DNA of 64,000 nt from Alloascoidea africana (Eukaryota > Ascomycota > Alloascoideomycetes > Alloascoideales > Alloascoideaceae), in NCBI GenBank assembly GCA_030581615.1, contig JAKTTT010000028.1:62001-126000 (forward strand), read 5' to 3'. The notes below the pieces were generated by a model. It saw only the letters and a list, made by a program, of their open reading frames with translations. It did not search any database and was not told the DNA's origin. The position numbers and the translations under genes are program-made. Below, piece after piece: positions 1-11,020 of this stretch; position 1 is the stretch's first letter, and every line of letters starts with the position of its first letter.

Positions 1-881
1 TTGGCGTTGGTATCGGATTAAAACGATATTGTCCAAGGTGAGATTGATCTGGATCGGTGGTTATAATGGGCTTTGAAAGCCCGATCCGACCTCTGCTGGG
101 GATCGGTAACGACCCATCGAGCACCCTCACATATATCTTTAGAGGAGATATGTTGAGCTTTTGTTTCATCAGTCTTCTCTTTAGACTATAAGCAGGCATC
201 GAATGACAAAGAGTATATAGCGATCGAAACAGAACGATCGATTTTTTGTAAACGATTGGTAGATCAAGGGATGACGGAGATGCCTGTGAATACTGCTCAG
301 GACTGAGTTCCACGAGCCATCGTTCCAAGACAACCTCGGTTCGCTTCGTTCCTTTTGCAGCGGTACATGTTTTGTTAGTGGCTTCCTCTAGTAAGACAAG
401 AGTTTGCTTTGAGTTGAGATGCCTGATGTCGAGGTAAGTCTCAAGGACAAGAGGTGGCAGTTTGGGATGGGGTTGGTTATTGTCAGGTTTCCATAGCTTG
501 AGTTCTTCTTTGTAGTAATCTGAGTCATTCAATTCCAAGTTAAACTAGAAATTTAGATTTAATAAACAGTTAGTTATCGTAACGGGCTTCGTATTGATAC
601 GGCGCCAGCACATACCCATTTGTTTTTTTTGGGGATAGAAGACGAAGCAGGTACCGTAGGCGGCGAGCTGATACGGGATTCCCTCACAATCTGCGTAGAC
701 TTGATGAATAGATTCTATTTGAATGCAAAAGCAAAGATCGAGTCAAAAGAAAAGTGTTAGTGGAAGTCACAAGAACCGCTTGCTTAGGAGTACGTACCTG
801 AGCTACTTGGTTCAGTTTCTTAGCTTGGGAGGCCTGATCGCGAAATGTAGCTGATCGGGAGTTCTGAGGAGAATCAGTCAT
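1..881 (-). CDS. ATG13: Atg13, autophagy initiation factor (5' part only)
   Basis: This is the N-terminal HORMA-domain part of Atg13, the regulatory subunit of the Atg1 kinase complex that starts autophagosome formation under TORC1 control. Three exons are visible: 798-881, 616-714 and 1-544 (all minus). The introns use GTACGT and GTATGT donors and CTAAC-type branch points. The family motif NKW-FNLEL is split by intron 2. Exon 3 carries PPLVLETYLDI, TLVLLEE, VVLERWLVELSP, VYKKSIVLFRSLYTL and MPAYSLKRRL, in the order known for Atg13 proteins. The frame is still open at base 1, so the phospho-regulated C-terminal tail lies outside the window. The start is the only ATG upstream of exon 1 in frame. 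Identity is by motif recall and not by a search. Confidence 0.9.
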
Positions 882-1513
882 TGAAGTATTTGACGTAAAA
901 TCTCAAGCGGTCTAGGATATGAAACAGAAATACTGGATATTTAGTTATGAGACCGAGCACCTGTGTGGTCATAAGATAGTCAAGCCGATTCTAGTGGCAT
1001 GAAGTGTGTGCAAAGCAGGTGTAGATAGTGAAGTATTGTTACAGGAAAAGCAGTGGACGTGATATAGAATTATCTGCCAAAAGGCGTAAATTCTCTAGAA
1101 AAAGCACAGGCTGAAGAGCAGTCTAAAGAACAAAAGAAGAGAAAGAGTAAGAAGAGGACTTCCTAATGGTAATATAGAGTGGAGGAGAGTGTGAGTGATG
1201 ATGCAGAGATGAGAGATTGGGGACGACTTTCACGTGACATCGTTGATAGTGTGGCAAGTAATGAGTCAAGCGAGCGAATCTGCCAGAAGAGCGACGGGTG
1301 GATATGACTCTCTTCTGGGGGCCGGAGCCAATAGGTTTCGGCCTTGGAGACGTCCCGTAGAACGGGCTGTTTCAGGGAGGGATGACTGGTTTGAAAAGAC
1401 AATAATGCCGGCGGTGGAGGCCCTCACAAACTCTAATGGGCTGGAATTGGAGGTGAAAGTCATACAATTTAAAAAGTGGCACAGGTTTGCTCATTCGCAT
1501 TCGACTAAGCTCT
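882..1513. other. Intergenic region between ATG13 and RPC82
   Basis: This stretch lies between the ATG13 start and the RPC82 stop, so it must hold the ATG13 promoter and the RPC82 3' region. A CACGTG box is visible near 1231-1240. Open frames on both strands between about 1163 and 1524 are short, resemble no family I know and overlap each other, so I do not call a gene. The part from 1260 to 1470 is richer in GC than the rest. Confidence 0.5.
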
Positions 1514-3454
1514 TTAAAAAGTAGTAAACACCAGGTTGATGTCCCGGGTCCGGGAAATCTGCGTGAGCAGCTTGATCTCCTTCTCCTGCAACTGGTGGAG
1601 CTCCTTCAGCTCGTTTGTGCTCAACAACTCTGCTTCGTTTCCCTTCACGTCTTCTCTTTCGCACTTGTTTAGCAGTATAGACATTTTCCGTCTTTCTGCA
1701 AGAATCCTATCGTACATTTTCCCCATGGTGCTCATCAAGCATTTGCTTAAAATAACGTACGCCATCGAAGGACGATGGCGGAACAAAAATATCGAACGAG
1801 TTGCGTTTCGGTCAACTGTCCTTGGAACTTCTTGAATTTCAACAGCGCCCCATCGGACTAGCTCAAAGGTTATTGATCTAACATCTTTGTTCTTGACCAG
1901 GCCGATACTAGTGAGTTGCTTCTCGTCAACAAGCCTTTCATCGCGGATGATACGTAGAACTCGCATTGCAACTGGGGAAATGCAATTCTGTAGGATTCGA
2001 TCATAAGTAGACGATTGAAGTTTAGGTATGAGTTTTGAAAATTGTACTGCAAATGTCCCTTTTTTGCTCTGCGTCAAAAACGGCGTTGGATTACTAGCAA
2101 GCAGTTTCAAGTGAGACGTAACCAAGCTAAGATTAACCGGTGCTGTTTCATTATCGTTAAAATCATCTTCGTCATCCTCTTCATCATCATTTTCATCTTC
2201 GTCGTCGTCATCTTCATCTTCATCGTCGCCAATATTAGTTCCTCGTTGAGCTACTTGAAATGGCATGCCATCACCATTTGTCCTCATTCTTTTTCTTGCG
2301 TTTCCACCACCATTCATACCCCTTCGTTTATTACCATTAGCAGATCCTACAACAATTGTGCTTCGTAAATCAACATCCGGTCCTATGTGCGCAATCACAT
2401 CAGTGGCACTGAAGACCATTTCGGGGCTCTCCTCTTCGTCTTCCTTTTGATGCTTCAATTGCTTCACAATGTCAGGTTCAGCCATAATTCCACCATATGA
2501 GGAAAATGGGTCATGACAACACTTGTGTCTTCGCTCCACAACCTTTAGTGCGGCCTCATACACCTGGGCAGTGACAGGGCCTAACCGCTGGCCGGCAAAC
2601 TTAACCAATGCCCGAGTTCTGTTATGTAAATGCAGTCGTTGGAAATTAAACTGAAGTGGGATATTGGGGTTAGGTATTTTATCTGCGAAAGGAGAAATAG
2701 AATTCCCATTCCGACGAACGCGTCTTTGAGAAGATTTGAGATTCGAGCCATTTCCATTTGACTCAGGAGCAGTGATGAACATATCTTGCGGTACTTTAGT
2801 TAGTATCTCAACCATTTCTTTCCTAGCCAGCTCTTTAGCCTCAGATACGCGTTTCAATTCGCTAGTTGATTTGCCCCGAGGAATTGATTTTAGTGCCTTT
2901 TCATAGGCCTGTGAGTATAAATCTTCCAAAGGATGAAACTGATGAGGAAGCAATGGGATTAGAAATTTGTCGTTTATCAGAGATGAAAAAGTTGTATTTA
3001 TGCGACTTGCCGAAAAGCCATTTGATTTTGAATCATTTGCAACGATATAGTCAGAGGTCCTCATATACCCATAGAGCAGAATATTTTTCACTATATCAGG
3101 TGCTGGAGAGGGAGCCGGGTACAGGTTGGAGATGAGATGTTGAATGTCGCCAGTATACAGTAAATTGAACACTTCTCGTTCATTAGAGTAGTAGTAAGTT
3201 TGCACATTCGAACCAGTGCCTTCAGACCAGTAAAGCACATATCTCCTTTGCACAAGTGCGACCAAAACTTGTTTGACATTTTTTGACGTAAGATCTGTAG
3301 CCTTGGCCAACTGTGCTATGGTTAGCCTGCCCTTTATCATCAAGGTTGTGACTAATAGCGCCGACACTTCGCCATGGAGGTCTGAAAGTATCGACGTCAC
3401 CAAAGCAGCCTCCACAGATTGGCTCCTCGCAATGCTAAGCGGATTAGCATTCAT
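1514..3454 (-). CDS. RPC82: RNA polymerase III subunit C82 (RPC3)
   Basis: The 646-residue product matches the C82/RPC3 family, a winged-helix subunit of the Pol III-specific C82-C34-C31 subcomplex used in promoter opening at tRNA and 5S genes. The N-terminus has a winged-helix-like segment (about residues 20-90: DLHGEVSALLVTTLMIKG, then TDLTSKNVKQVLVALVQR). The centre has a long acidic linker (about residues 400-430, almost only Asp and Glu). The C-terminal third (from about ISPVAMRVLRIIRDE) contains the further winged-helix repeats. The gene is intronless. The ATG chosen fits the family N-terminus. It is divergent to QCR2, with about 540 bp between the two coding regions. Confidence 0.88.
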   Translation of the reverse strand: MNANPLSIARSQSVEAALVTSILSDLHGEVSALLVTTLMIKGRLTIAQLAKATDLTSKNVKQVLVALVQRRYVLYWSEGTGSNVQTYYYSNEREVFNLLYTGDIQHLISNLYPAPSPAPDIVKNILLYGYMRTSDYIVANDSKSNGFSASRINTTFSSLINDKFLIPLLPHQFHPLEDLYSQAYEKALKSIPRGKSTSELKRVSEAKELARKEMVEILTKVPQDMFITAPESNGNGSNLKSSQRRVRRNGNSISPFADKIPNPNIPLQFNFQRLHLHNRTRALVKFAGQRLGPVTAQVYEAALKVVERRHKCCHDPFSSYGGIMAEPDIVKQLKHQKEDEEESPEMVFSATDVIAHIGPDVDLRSTIVVGSANGNKRRGMNGGGNARKRMRTNGDGMPFQVAQRGTNIGDDEDEDDDDEDENDDEEDDEDDFNDNETAPVNLSLVTSHLKLLASNPTPFLTQSKKGTFAVQFSKLIPKLQSSTYDRILQNCISPVAMRVLRIIRDERLVDEKQLTSIGLVKNKDVRSITFELVRWGAVEIQEVPRTVDRNATRSIFLFRHRPSMAYVILSKCLMSTMGKMYDRILAERRKMSILLNKCEREDVKGNEAELLSTNELKELHQLQEKEIKLLTQISRTRDINLVFTTF

Positions 3455-3575
3455 TGATAACTGGACCTAGAGTGTTTCTTCTCTCTGCTCTTTTGCGCTG
3501 GTGCAAATCAAAAATCTGTACTCCCGTAACTTATCTCGCATACTTCCGGAAGTCAATAGAGACCTGAAAAATGGT

Positions 3576-3585
3576 ATCACGTGAT
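3576..3585. promoter_or_regulatory. CACGTG palindrome in the RPC82-QCR2 divergent promoter
   Basis: The perfect palindrome ATCACGTGAT sits between the two divergent genes. In yeasts this is the type of site bound by bHLH factors such as Cbf1, Pho4 or Rtg-type proteins. Its use here is inferred from position only. Confidence 0.4.
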
Positions 3586-3765
3586 TTATTTTCCTTAAGT
3601 TTGCATCCAAAACTTCCGGCCGTCAAGTCAGCCAATCAGAGCAGCATGAAAGAATCGGTTAAGCAGTATTTGAGAAGCACTCCTTCATAATCCAAAACGA
3701 CTCTTGGAGAAGAAGAAAATATTCTTCACACCAGCCAGTATTCAACTTCCTCGACATTTCATATA

Positions 3766-3996
3766 GTATGTGTCTTTACCCTTTAGATCCCCATCGGTCA
3801 ATGCTATCTAGGTTGAAGCTAGTTCAAATTTCAGCCTGGAGTTTTCTGTGGGATCAAGATACGCGCTACGAAAAATTCGTGAGATGGAAGAAACATCAGA
3901 CATGCGCTTTGAGATTAGTCGAGTTTTGTGCTCTCGATATGAAATGGTCTCATATGTTCAGAGAATTAGACACAAATTCTAACATTGGTGTGCTAG
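3766..3996 (+). other. Probable 5' UTR intron of QCR2
   Basis: A GTATGT donor at 3766-3771 and a TTCTAAC branch point (3977-3983) followed by TAG at 3994-3996 define a 231-nt intron. Its acceptor lies directly against the QCR2 ATG at 3997. The intervening sequence holds ATGs that would otherwise precede the QCR2 start, so removing it would expose the correct initiation codon. It is longer than the coding introns nearby. This is inference from splice signals and needs transcript data. Confidence 0.5.
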
Positions 3997-5297
3997 ATGC
4001 TTCGATCTGCCCGTACTACAGTTCCCAAAGCTCTTCGAGGAGTTCGCTCCATGGCTACTGCTGTTGATGCCTCTGGGATAAAGGTGGCCGCCCGCGATAC
4101 GGAGGGAGTAATTTCTACTCTGTCGGTTGTTGCAAAGGCTGGTTCCAGATACTCTCCAGCTCCTGGTGTTGCCCATCTTTTGGAAAGATTTGCATTCAGA
4201 GTATGCTTTCTGTTCGGAGAGAGACGTTTTTTTTTGAAAAATGGGAATATCTACTAACTGATTTGATATAGACTACTTCTGGTAGGTCTGCTCTGCGTCT
4301 CGTTCGTGAAACCGAGCTATTGGGTGCTTCTATTAGCTCCAAAATTGATCGTAATGCGATCACTTTATCAGCTGTTTTCCTTAAAGAACACCTTCCTTAC
4401 TTCGTCACTGCTTTCGGAGATGTTCTTTCAGCCACATCTTTCCGTCCTCACGAACTCAGTGAGAATGCCTCCCACTACGCTCGTGTCCAGGCCGATGCTG
4501 CTGCCAAGGACCCAGTCTTTTTGGCTTCTGAAGCCGTTCACGCAACTGCATTCAGAACTGGTCTAGGAAACCAGCTCTATGCAGATGCAACAAACCCCAT
4601 CTCTTTGGAGGCCATCAAGGACTACGCTTCCACTGCTTATGCCAAGAGCAATATCGCGATTGTTGGATCTGGCATCAACCAAGCTGACCTGGCTTCATTT
4701 GTCGGAGAATCCTCTTTCGCTTCTTTGCCAACTGGCTCAGCATTGAGCTCAGTTTCAGGCTCACACTCTGGTGAGACTCGTATCAAGTCTACTGGCGAAA
4801 ACGTTGTCACAGTTGCTTTCCCAGTTTCCTCGCCTTCTTCAGCATACAAGGTTTTGGCAGCTGCTCTTGGAGGTACATCATCTGCTCACTTTTCCACTGG
4901 TTTGAGCCCATTGGGCTTGATCGGTGCTTCCAACAATGTTTCTACTGAAGCCAAGTTTTTGGACTACACTGATGCAGGCTTGCTCACGATTACGGTTTCC
5001 GGTGCTGATGCTGCCAGCGTTAGCTCTGCTGCCAAAGAATCTGTAAAGGCCCTCCATGCCATTACCTCAGAAGGACTTAGCAAAGCCATCCAGCAAGCCA
5101 AGTTCACAGAAGCCTTGAACATAGAGAACAACTTCTTAGATATCACTGGTGCTAATCTGTTGGGAGCTCAGTCGGTGTCTGTCAACACAAGCACGACGCT
5201 TGAGGAAGTTCAGGCCGCCGCTTCTTCATTGAACAAACCCAGCTTGGCTGTTGTCGGAAAGACCCAGTCATTACCATACCTCGATGAACTGTTCTAA
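3997..5297 (+). CDS. QCR2: Cytochrome bc1 complex core protein 2
   Basis: Two exons, 3997-4200 and 4272-5297, encode 409 residues of core protein 2 of mitochondrial respiratory complex III. It belongs to the M16 peptidase-like family but has no catalytic role. The intron has a GTATGC donor, a CTACTAAC branch point and a TAG acceptor. Residues 1-25 are Arg, Ser and Ala rich with no acids, as in a mitochondrial presequence. SRYSPAPGVAHLLERFAFR then TTSGRSALRLVRETELLG is the typical N-lobe, with the Zn-binding HxxEH motif absent as expected for Qcr2. SSAHFSTGLSPLG in the second half is also typical. It is convergent with SmF, with about 240 bp between the stops. Confidence 0.92.
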
Positions 5298-5535
5298 ATC
5301 TCACCCACTCATATTTTGATCGAAAGCTCATAGAACTGTGTGTATGTAGCTCTCTTATGTGAATCATCAAATAAAAGAACTATAAAATTTTTTGTGTATG
5401 TAACTGAGGGATAGACGTAATAACATTGTCTACGTGCATTCTAATTTTTGCTTCCTGATACTTTATAAAATGAAAACAGGCGACAAACATTAATTATTGT
5501 ACAACTTTTCATATTTGAGAGCCCTCGCTCGTGTA

Positions 5536-5983
5536 TTACTCTTCCATCTTTGTATCTTGATCCTCCGATATTGCGCCCTGATTATCACTTATCCATAAAA
5601 CATTGTTGCATCTGTGAATATTGAAAAGGCATTAGTTATCAAACGTCTTTATAACAGCCAAAAACACGAGTTTTTCTCACCTTATGAAAACTTCGCCCAA
5701 TTGGCCCTTCTCTTCGCCATTAATATACTCCACCGCATCATCAAGTTGTATGTTCATGTATGAATCTGTGGAAACGAGGACTCCCTTATACTCCGTTTTC
5801 CCCCACTTTAGGCGAATTGTCACCTTCTTGCCTACCAGGTTTGTTAAAAATGGTTTGGGATTGACAGGATTTGGCTATTGAGGGTAATTAGTATTAACAT
5901 CAGATACTCGAAATCACAAAATCAGTTTATCAAATTGCCGAGAACGATTAAGACTATTGATAGCTTTGTCAACCTACCGGCAT
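5536..5983 (-). CDS. SMX3: Sm protein F, core of spliceosomal snRNPs
   Basis: Three exons (5978-5983, 5681-5874, 5536-5611) encode 91 residues. The first exon is only ATGCCG, followed by a GTAGGT donor. Without splicing the protein would be missed. The Sm1 motif is [20 protein letters not shown], followed by the SmF-specific [20 protein letters not shown]. The Sm2 motif ends [13 protein letters not shown], with its arginine codon split by intron 2. SmF joins SmE and SmG in the heptameric ring around U1, U2, U4 and U5 snRNAs. The Asp- and Glu-rich tail is short. Identity is very clear from the motif order. Confidence 0.95.
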
Positions 5984-6328
5984 CAAGGAATTATTGAAGG
6001 TTGAGATTGACGTTTTTTCATGCTCATAGAAAGTGAAGATTGAAGGTTGTTGTTTGTGTTACCCGGATGGAGGAAACAGACACCCAGTTTCAAGTTCCTT
6101 TGCAACTACAAACCTCTCAATGGTGGAGTTATCATCAAGGCAAAAAGAGGTTTATATAACAAGCAAGTCTATCAATGGTTGGGAATCAATACTCAGATAC
6201 CTCTCAGTATATTCCACTTGCCTCTAGGTAAAAGAATCTGTTTACACCTTCTTACACATCCTCTTTATTTTATACACAAATCAATTAGTCAAAGTAGACC
6301 GCTTCAGTCTAAGCTAGCCTATCTCACC
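5984..6328. other. Intergenic region upstream of SmF
   Basis: This is the SmF promoter region. It holds short plus-strand open frames (from about 6033 and 6068) without recognisable similarity or splice support. I see no gene here. Confidence 0.4.
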
Positions 6329-6593
6329 TTAATGTGTTCTACTCTCACGATTTTGTCGATATTCAAATGAATTGGCTCCGCTATGGAGTCTAGAATGATG
6401 AGAATTTAAAGCAGGATTATCAGTGTTTGGGTGTTTCTGAGCGGATATCGTATTACCTAGTCCCGAGCTGGCATATATACTCCTTTTGTAGTAATTCAGC
6501 AGCTATATCAGCGAATTTGAGAGTCCTTAGTGTCCCATCGATCTTTTCAAAAAAGATTTGAGAAAGTTCATCGCTTTCACTGCGATAAGAATC
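6329..6593 (-). CDS. Possible small spliced gene, product unknown
   Basis: Two exon-like segments follow GAB1 on the same strand. One is an open segment ending at 6457 (AGG-GTAATA donor at 6456) that reads DELSQIFFEKIDGT and then KFADIAAELLQKEYICQLG. The other is a terminal segment, 6329-6389, after a TTCTAG acceptor, with LHSGANSFEYRQNRES and a stop. The 67-nt intron keeps the frame and has the size normal for this genome. I cannot find a start codon for the first segment: the in-frame upstream region has a stop, and no ATG with a well-formed intron lies between it and the GAB1 stop. It could be a real small gene with an unusual first exon, a decayed gene, or chance. I do not recognise the product. 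Confidence 0.25.
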
Positions 6594-6682
6594 TCAAATT
6601 CGATTTTACTCCATCACGCTTACGAGCAGGAATGGACGAGATGTAATGCTTTTCTAGTATATCATTAACTAGTTTTATTAAC

Positions 6683-8094
6683 CTATATTTGAGTAAGCTT
6701 GAGATCCGCTTTAGGTTTCTCGCCTTTATCATACTCTACACGTAGGGCGGCCCACATGAAATCAGTGATCAAAAGCCCCATTCCAAGAGTATGAACCAAA
6801 GTAATGGCATAAAAGAAATTGGAGTTTCCAGACCCCAAATTGATCCAGAGATGATAAAATACAGGAGCCAGTGCGAACGAATGCAGCATCACCAAAACAC
6901 TGATTATATCATATCGAAGGTCTAAAAGAACTTTTTGTTAGCCTAAAACTGAAGCAGGATAGAATCTCAAAGATCTTACAAGCAAAATAGTGTCGGAAGA
7001 TCGGTATAAATGACAAGTAGAGTCCAACATCGCCTATGGCTGGGTATGATTTCAAAACAGAAATGATGCCGATTGTGGTTACAGCTGCAAAAAGCGGTTC
7101 TTGTCTGTATCTGATCGCGATTGGTATAGATTGGATAAATACATTTATCTGGAAAACGCAAGTGAAAAATGGAATGAAAAACTCAAACATTTCTGTAAAG
7201 AAATACCACCAAACTCCAAGATTTGGCTGTAGCTTGGTATGCAACAGTGTAACTCCATAAGATGAGCTCAAGAATTCCCAGGAGCCAGAGATTAAGAAAC
7301 AAATGTAGAGTAGACCTCCCGATATTAATGTAAAAGGAATCGACACTTTTGCAATTGCGCCAGCTATGCTCGATGAATTTTGATTTTTGAATACAATCAG
7401 CGATAGCGCTGGTAACAGATACAGAGGGTAGTATGACAGATGAGCAGCCATCGCGAGAGCTCCTGCAGCCCTTATATATTTCCCTTGAACAGCGGATGCC
7501 AAAGCAGCCACTATAAAGAAATTTGTAAAAATTATAGTTGACCTGGACAGTGTAGAGAGTATGATCAACGGGTTGTAAAGATAAATCAGTTCCACGGCTA
7601 TTGGCGTGTAGTAAACACGTTGCTTTGAGCTGAAATGTAGAGCAATTTGCCCAAGGTTGTTTGCAATACCCAACTCCGTAAAAACATATATGGCGTTTAT
7701 AATGTGTTGGTTTTGAGTTTTAAACGATTCAAAAACTGAAGTAAATAGGGAAAGTAGAACTGGAGACTGTAAGAGTGTGTTAGTAAAGCGGAACTACCGA
7801 GATCAAACATTAGAAAATTGCATACTTGGTGATATACTCCTCCATTATAAGGACTAATATCATTTTGTAATAAAAAAACTCCTTCCAGCACTGTCAATTA
7901 AAAAATTAGTCCAAACTGTTCAGTTGCAAGCACAAGTTCAAATGGAGCTCACAGCTTCTGAAAGATGTCAATGGCGTTGTAATTTCGACTCTGTTGTCCA
8001 AACTAGTAGAGATGTACGAAAATTTCTCCAACAGGAGGAACCTCAAGGCAAGCCCTCCGACCAAGGCCAGAAAAGCTGATGTTTTCCCCGCCAT
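6683..8094 (-). CDS. GAB1: GPI transamidase subunit Gab1 (PIG-U)
   Basis: Four exons (7953-8094, 7826-7890, 6980-7766, 6683-6921) encode 410 residues of a multi-pass ER membrane protein. Gab1/PIG-U is the subunit of GPI transamidase thought to recognise the GPI anchor. The diagnostic N-terminal block [15 protein letters not shown], then [18 protein letters not shown], spans introns 1 and 2. Later come [46 protein letters not shown] and [13 protein letters not shown], with many hydrophobic segments throughout. The C-terminus ([14 protein letters not shown]) is also typical. Intron phases are 1, 0 and 1 and all junctions restore the family sequence. It is divergent from SEC23 across about 230 bp. 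Confidence 0.93.
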
Positions 8095-8326
8095 CAACAG
8101 CTGTTTTGAACCGAAAATGCCAATATGTTTCCTGGCCAAATATACTTGTATTGTTTCGTTACTAAAGAGCGGACTGAGATGTGCTTTCCACAGTAAATCT
8201 GAGAACACCTTCTCCGAGCTGCGTTGGCATTTTCTCCCACCAAGCCAATTGACGTGACACACTAAATCACGAAAAGTCCTTCTTATCTTGCCCGAGTTAC
8301 CTTCTCTCCGTTCACAGAATTATCGA

Positions 8327-10727
8327 ATGGTAAGTTTTTATTTTCATCCGGTATTTCAACTAGCAGAATTTAGTGGCCTGCTCTCAACAGTTGCACGTCA
8401 CACGTGTTCTATTCTTGTTCCTAAGAAAACTAATCCACAATTCGTTGTTTGGTCTTTGTTAGGATTTCGAAGAAATTGAAGAAATCGACGGGGTCCGCTT
8501 CAGCTGGAATGCTTTTCCTTCCACCAGAATTGAAGCCAGCCGGATTGTTGTCCCTATCGGTGCACTTTATACGCCTTTGAAGGAGCGGGACGATTTGCCG
8601 ATTGCTCAATATGATCCAGTAACATGCCGGGCGCCGTGTAGAGCTGTGCTGAACCCATATTGTCAGTTGGACATAAGAGCAAGACTCTGGATTTGTCCCT
8701 TTTGTTTGAGCCGAAATCCTCTCCCGCCACACTACGAAGGAATAGGCGCAAATAACCTACCTCTCGAATTGGACCCCAAAAGTTCGACGGTGGAGTATGT
8801 TTTGACTCGCCCTGTGCAAACACCTCCTGTTTTTCTCTATGTAGTCGACATTTGCCAGGATGAAGAAAATTTGAACGCTCTAAAAGAGAGTCTTATTGTT
8901 TCTCTAAGTTTGTTGCCTCCAAATGCCCTAATTGGCCTAATCACCTACGGAACAATGGTGCAAGTTCATGATATGGGATACGACATTTGTCCAAAGTCAT
9001 ATGTGTTCAGAGGTGACAAAGAGTATTCAGTTCAACAAATCAACTCCCTACTTAGTGCAGGTCCTATTAGACAAGGAAATCTCGGTGTAGGAAGGTCAGC
9101 ACAAAGCTCTTCTTCCAGGTTTTTCTTACCAGTCGAGGATGTTGAATTTCAGCTCACCACTCTTCTCGAAAACTTGAAGAAGGACCCATGGGCTATATCG
9201 AACGATCAACGTCCCCTCCGAGCTACTGGCTCGGCACTCAGTGTCGCAGTAGGAATGTTAGAATCTGCTTACTTGGGATGTGGTGCAAGAATTATGTTGT
9301 TTGCCGCTGGTCCAGGAACAACTGGTCCCGGTATTATTGTCGGACAACAGCTCAAGGAGCCCATCAGGTCGCACAACGACATTGAAAAGGATAATGCAAA
9401 GCACTATAAAAAGTCTATAAAATTCTACGAATCCCTTGCTACAAGATTGACAAACAGTGGGCATGCCCTCGACATATTTACTGGTTGTTATGACCAAATT
9501 GGTATCCAAGAAATGAAGAGCTTGCCCAATTCAAGTGGTGGAGTTATGATTCTTGCAGATGCCTTTACAACTGCTATTTTCAAACAATCTTTTCTTAGAA
9601 TGTTCAACAAAGACGATGACGGATTCTTACTGATGGGCTTTAACGGAAGCTTGGAGGTTTTGACCTCAAAAGAGTTAAAGATTTCTGGTCTGATCGGTCC
9701 TGCTGTATCTATGAAGAAATCATCAAGCTCTGTTGCTGATTCTGAGGTTGGGGTTGGAAACACATGTGCTTGGAAGCTATGTGCCACTTCTCCAAACCAT
9801 ACCTATGCTACCTTCTTTGATGTAGCCAGCAGCTCAGGGGTCGTACAGGCAAATTCTCAAGGAATGATTCAATATCTAACGCATTACCAGCACGCCAGTG
9901 GAACTTACAGGTTGCGTGTTACCACTGTTGGAAGACAGTTGTGTAGTGGTGGCGATCCATCAATCTCGGCTTCTTTTGACCAGGAAGCAGCCACAGTGCT
10001 CATGTCTAGGCTTGCAGTTTTCAAAGCCGAAATTGAAGAAGGACCGGATATTATTAGATGGACAGATCGTATGCTGATCCGACTTTGTCAGAAGTTTGCA
10101 GACTACCACAAGGACGACCCCGGTTCTTTCAGACTTGCTCCTAATTTTACGTTCTATCCGCAGTTTATGTTCCATCTTAGAAGATCACAATTCTTGCAAG
10201 TTTTCAACAACTCACCAGATGAGACTGCGTTTTATCGTCATGTTCTTACTAGAGAGGATGTCACAAACTCTCTCATCATGATCCAGCCAACTTTGACCGC
10301 ATTCACATTTAATGAAGAGCCAGAACCTGTCTTGCTGGATTCAGTATCGATCAAACCGGACAGAATTCTCCTCTTAGATACTTTCTTCCACATTCTAATA
10401 TACCATGGAGAAACTATTGCAGAATGGCGTAAAGCAGGATATCAAGACCAGCCTGAATACGAAAACTTTAAGCAGTTGCTCGAGACACCAAGACAGGAGG
10501 CTGCCGAGTTGTTGGTTGACAGATTCCCATTGCCCAGGTTTATTGACACTGAAGCTGGCGGATCCCAGGCCCGGTTCTTGTTGTCTAGGTTAAATCCTTC
10601 CAATACATATCAATCCAGTGATAATTACGGCGCGCCAAGTGGCTCCGCTATTGTCTTAACTGATGATGTTAGTTTACAGACGTTCATGGCTCATTTGACG
10701 AAATTAGCAGTAGCAGGTTCCTCGTGA
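8327..10727 (+). CDS. SEC23: COPII coat GTPase-activating subunit Sec23
   Basis: Sec23 is the Sar1 GAP of the COPII coat at ER exit sites, working with Sec24. Exon 1 consists only of the start codon ATG (8327-8329), followed by GTAAGT. Exon 2 is 8463-10727, giving 755 residues. The joined N-terminus reads [17 protein letters not shown], which matches the family and settles the start. The zinc finger uses Cys56, Cys60, Cys79 and Cys82 (TCRAPC and ICPFC). The trunk domain follows ([17 protein letters not shown]), then the beta-sandwich, the helical domain and a gelsolin-like end ([20 protein letters not shown]). The GAP arginine would lie in the PLPRF or DLALLxR region; I place it only roughly. 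The intron holds a CACGTG box. Confidence 0.95.
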
Positions 10728-11020
10728 TAGTTAAATAGTAACTTTAATGTAGAAGCTTTGAATTTGTATCCTAGTTTATACTACTTGCTCAAGCAAAAAT
10801 AGCATGCTGTTACAGGTAAATAGATGTTACAATGACAAATATCTTGGAACCAACCAAACCGCCTAGTATGGTCAGTTAAAACACAATCAGTTCCTGAAGG
10901 ACAAAAATATTCTCGTCTGAATGGCATTCATACACAGAATGGCATGTTTATTTTCATGAAATATAATCAATCATCTAACAATAAAAAGTCTTGCAGCACT
11001 GTGTTCTTTGCTACAGACTT

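Noticed and set aside
1234-1524. Plus-strand open frame of 96 codons overlapping the RPC82 end
   Set aside because: No motif, no good start context, and it overlaps a conserved gene by its stop.
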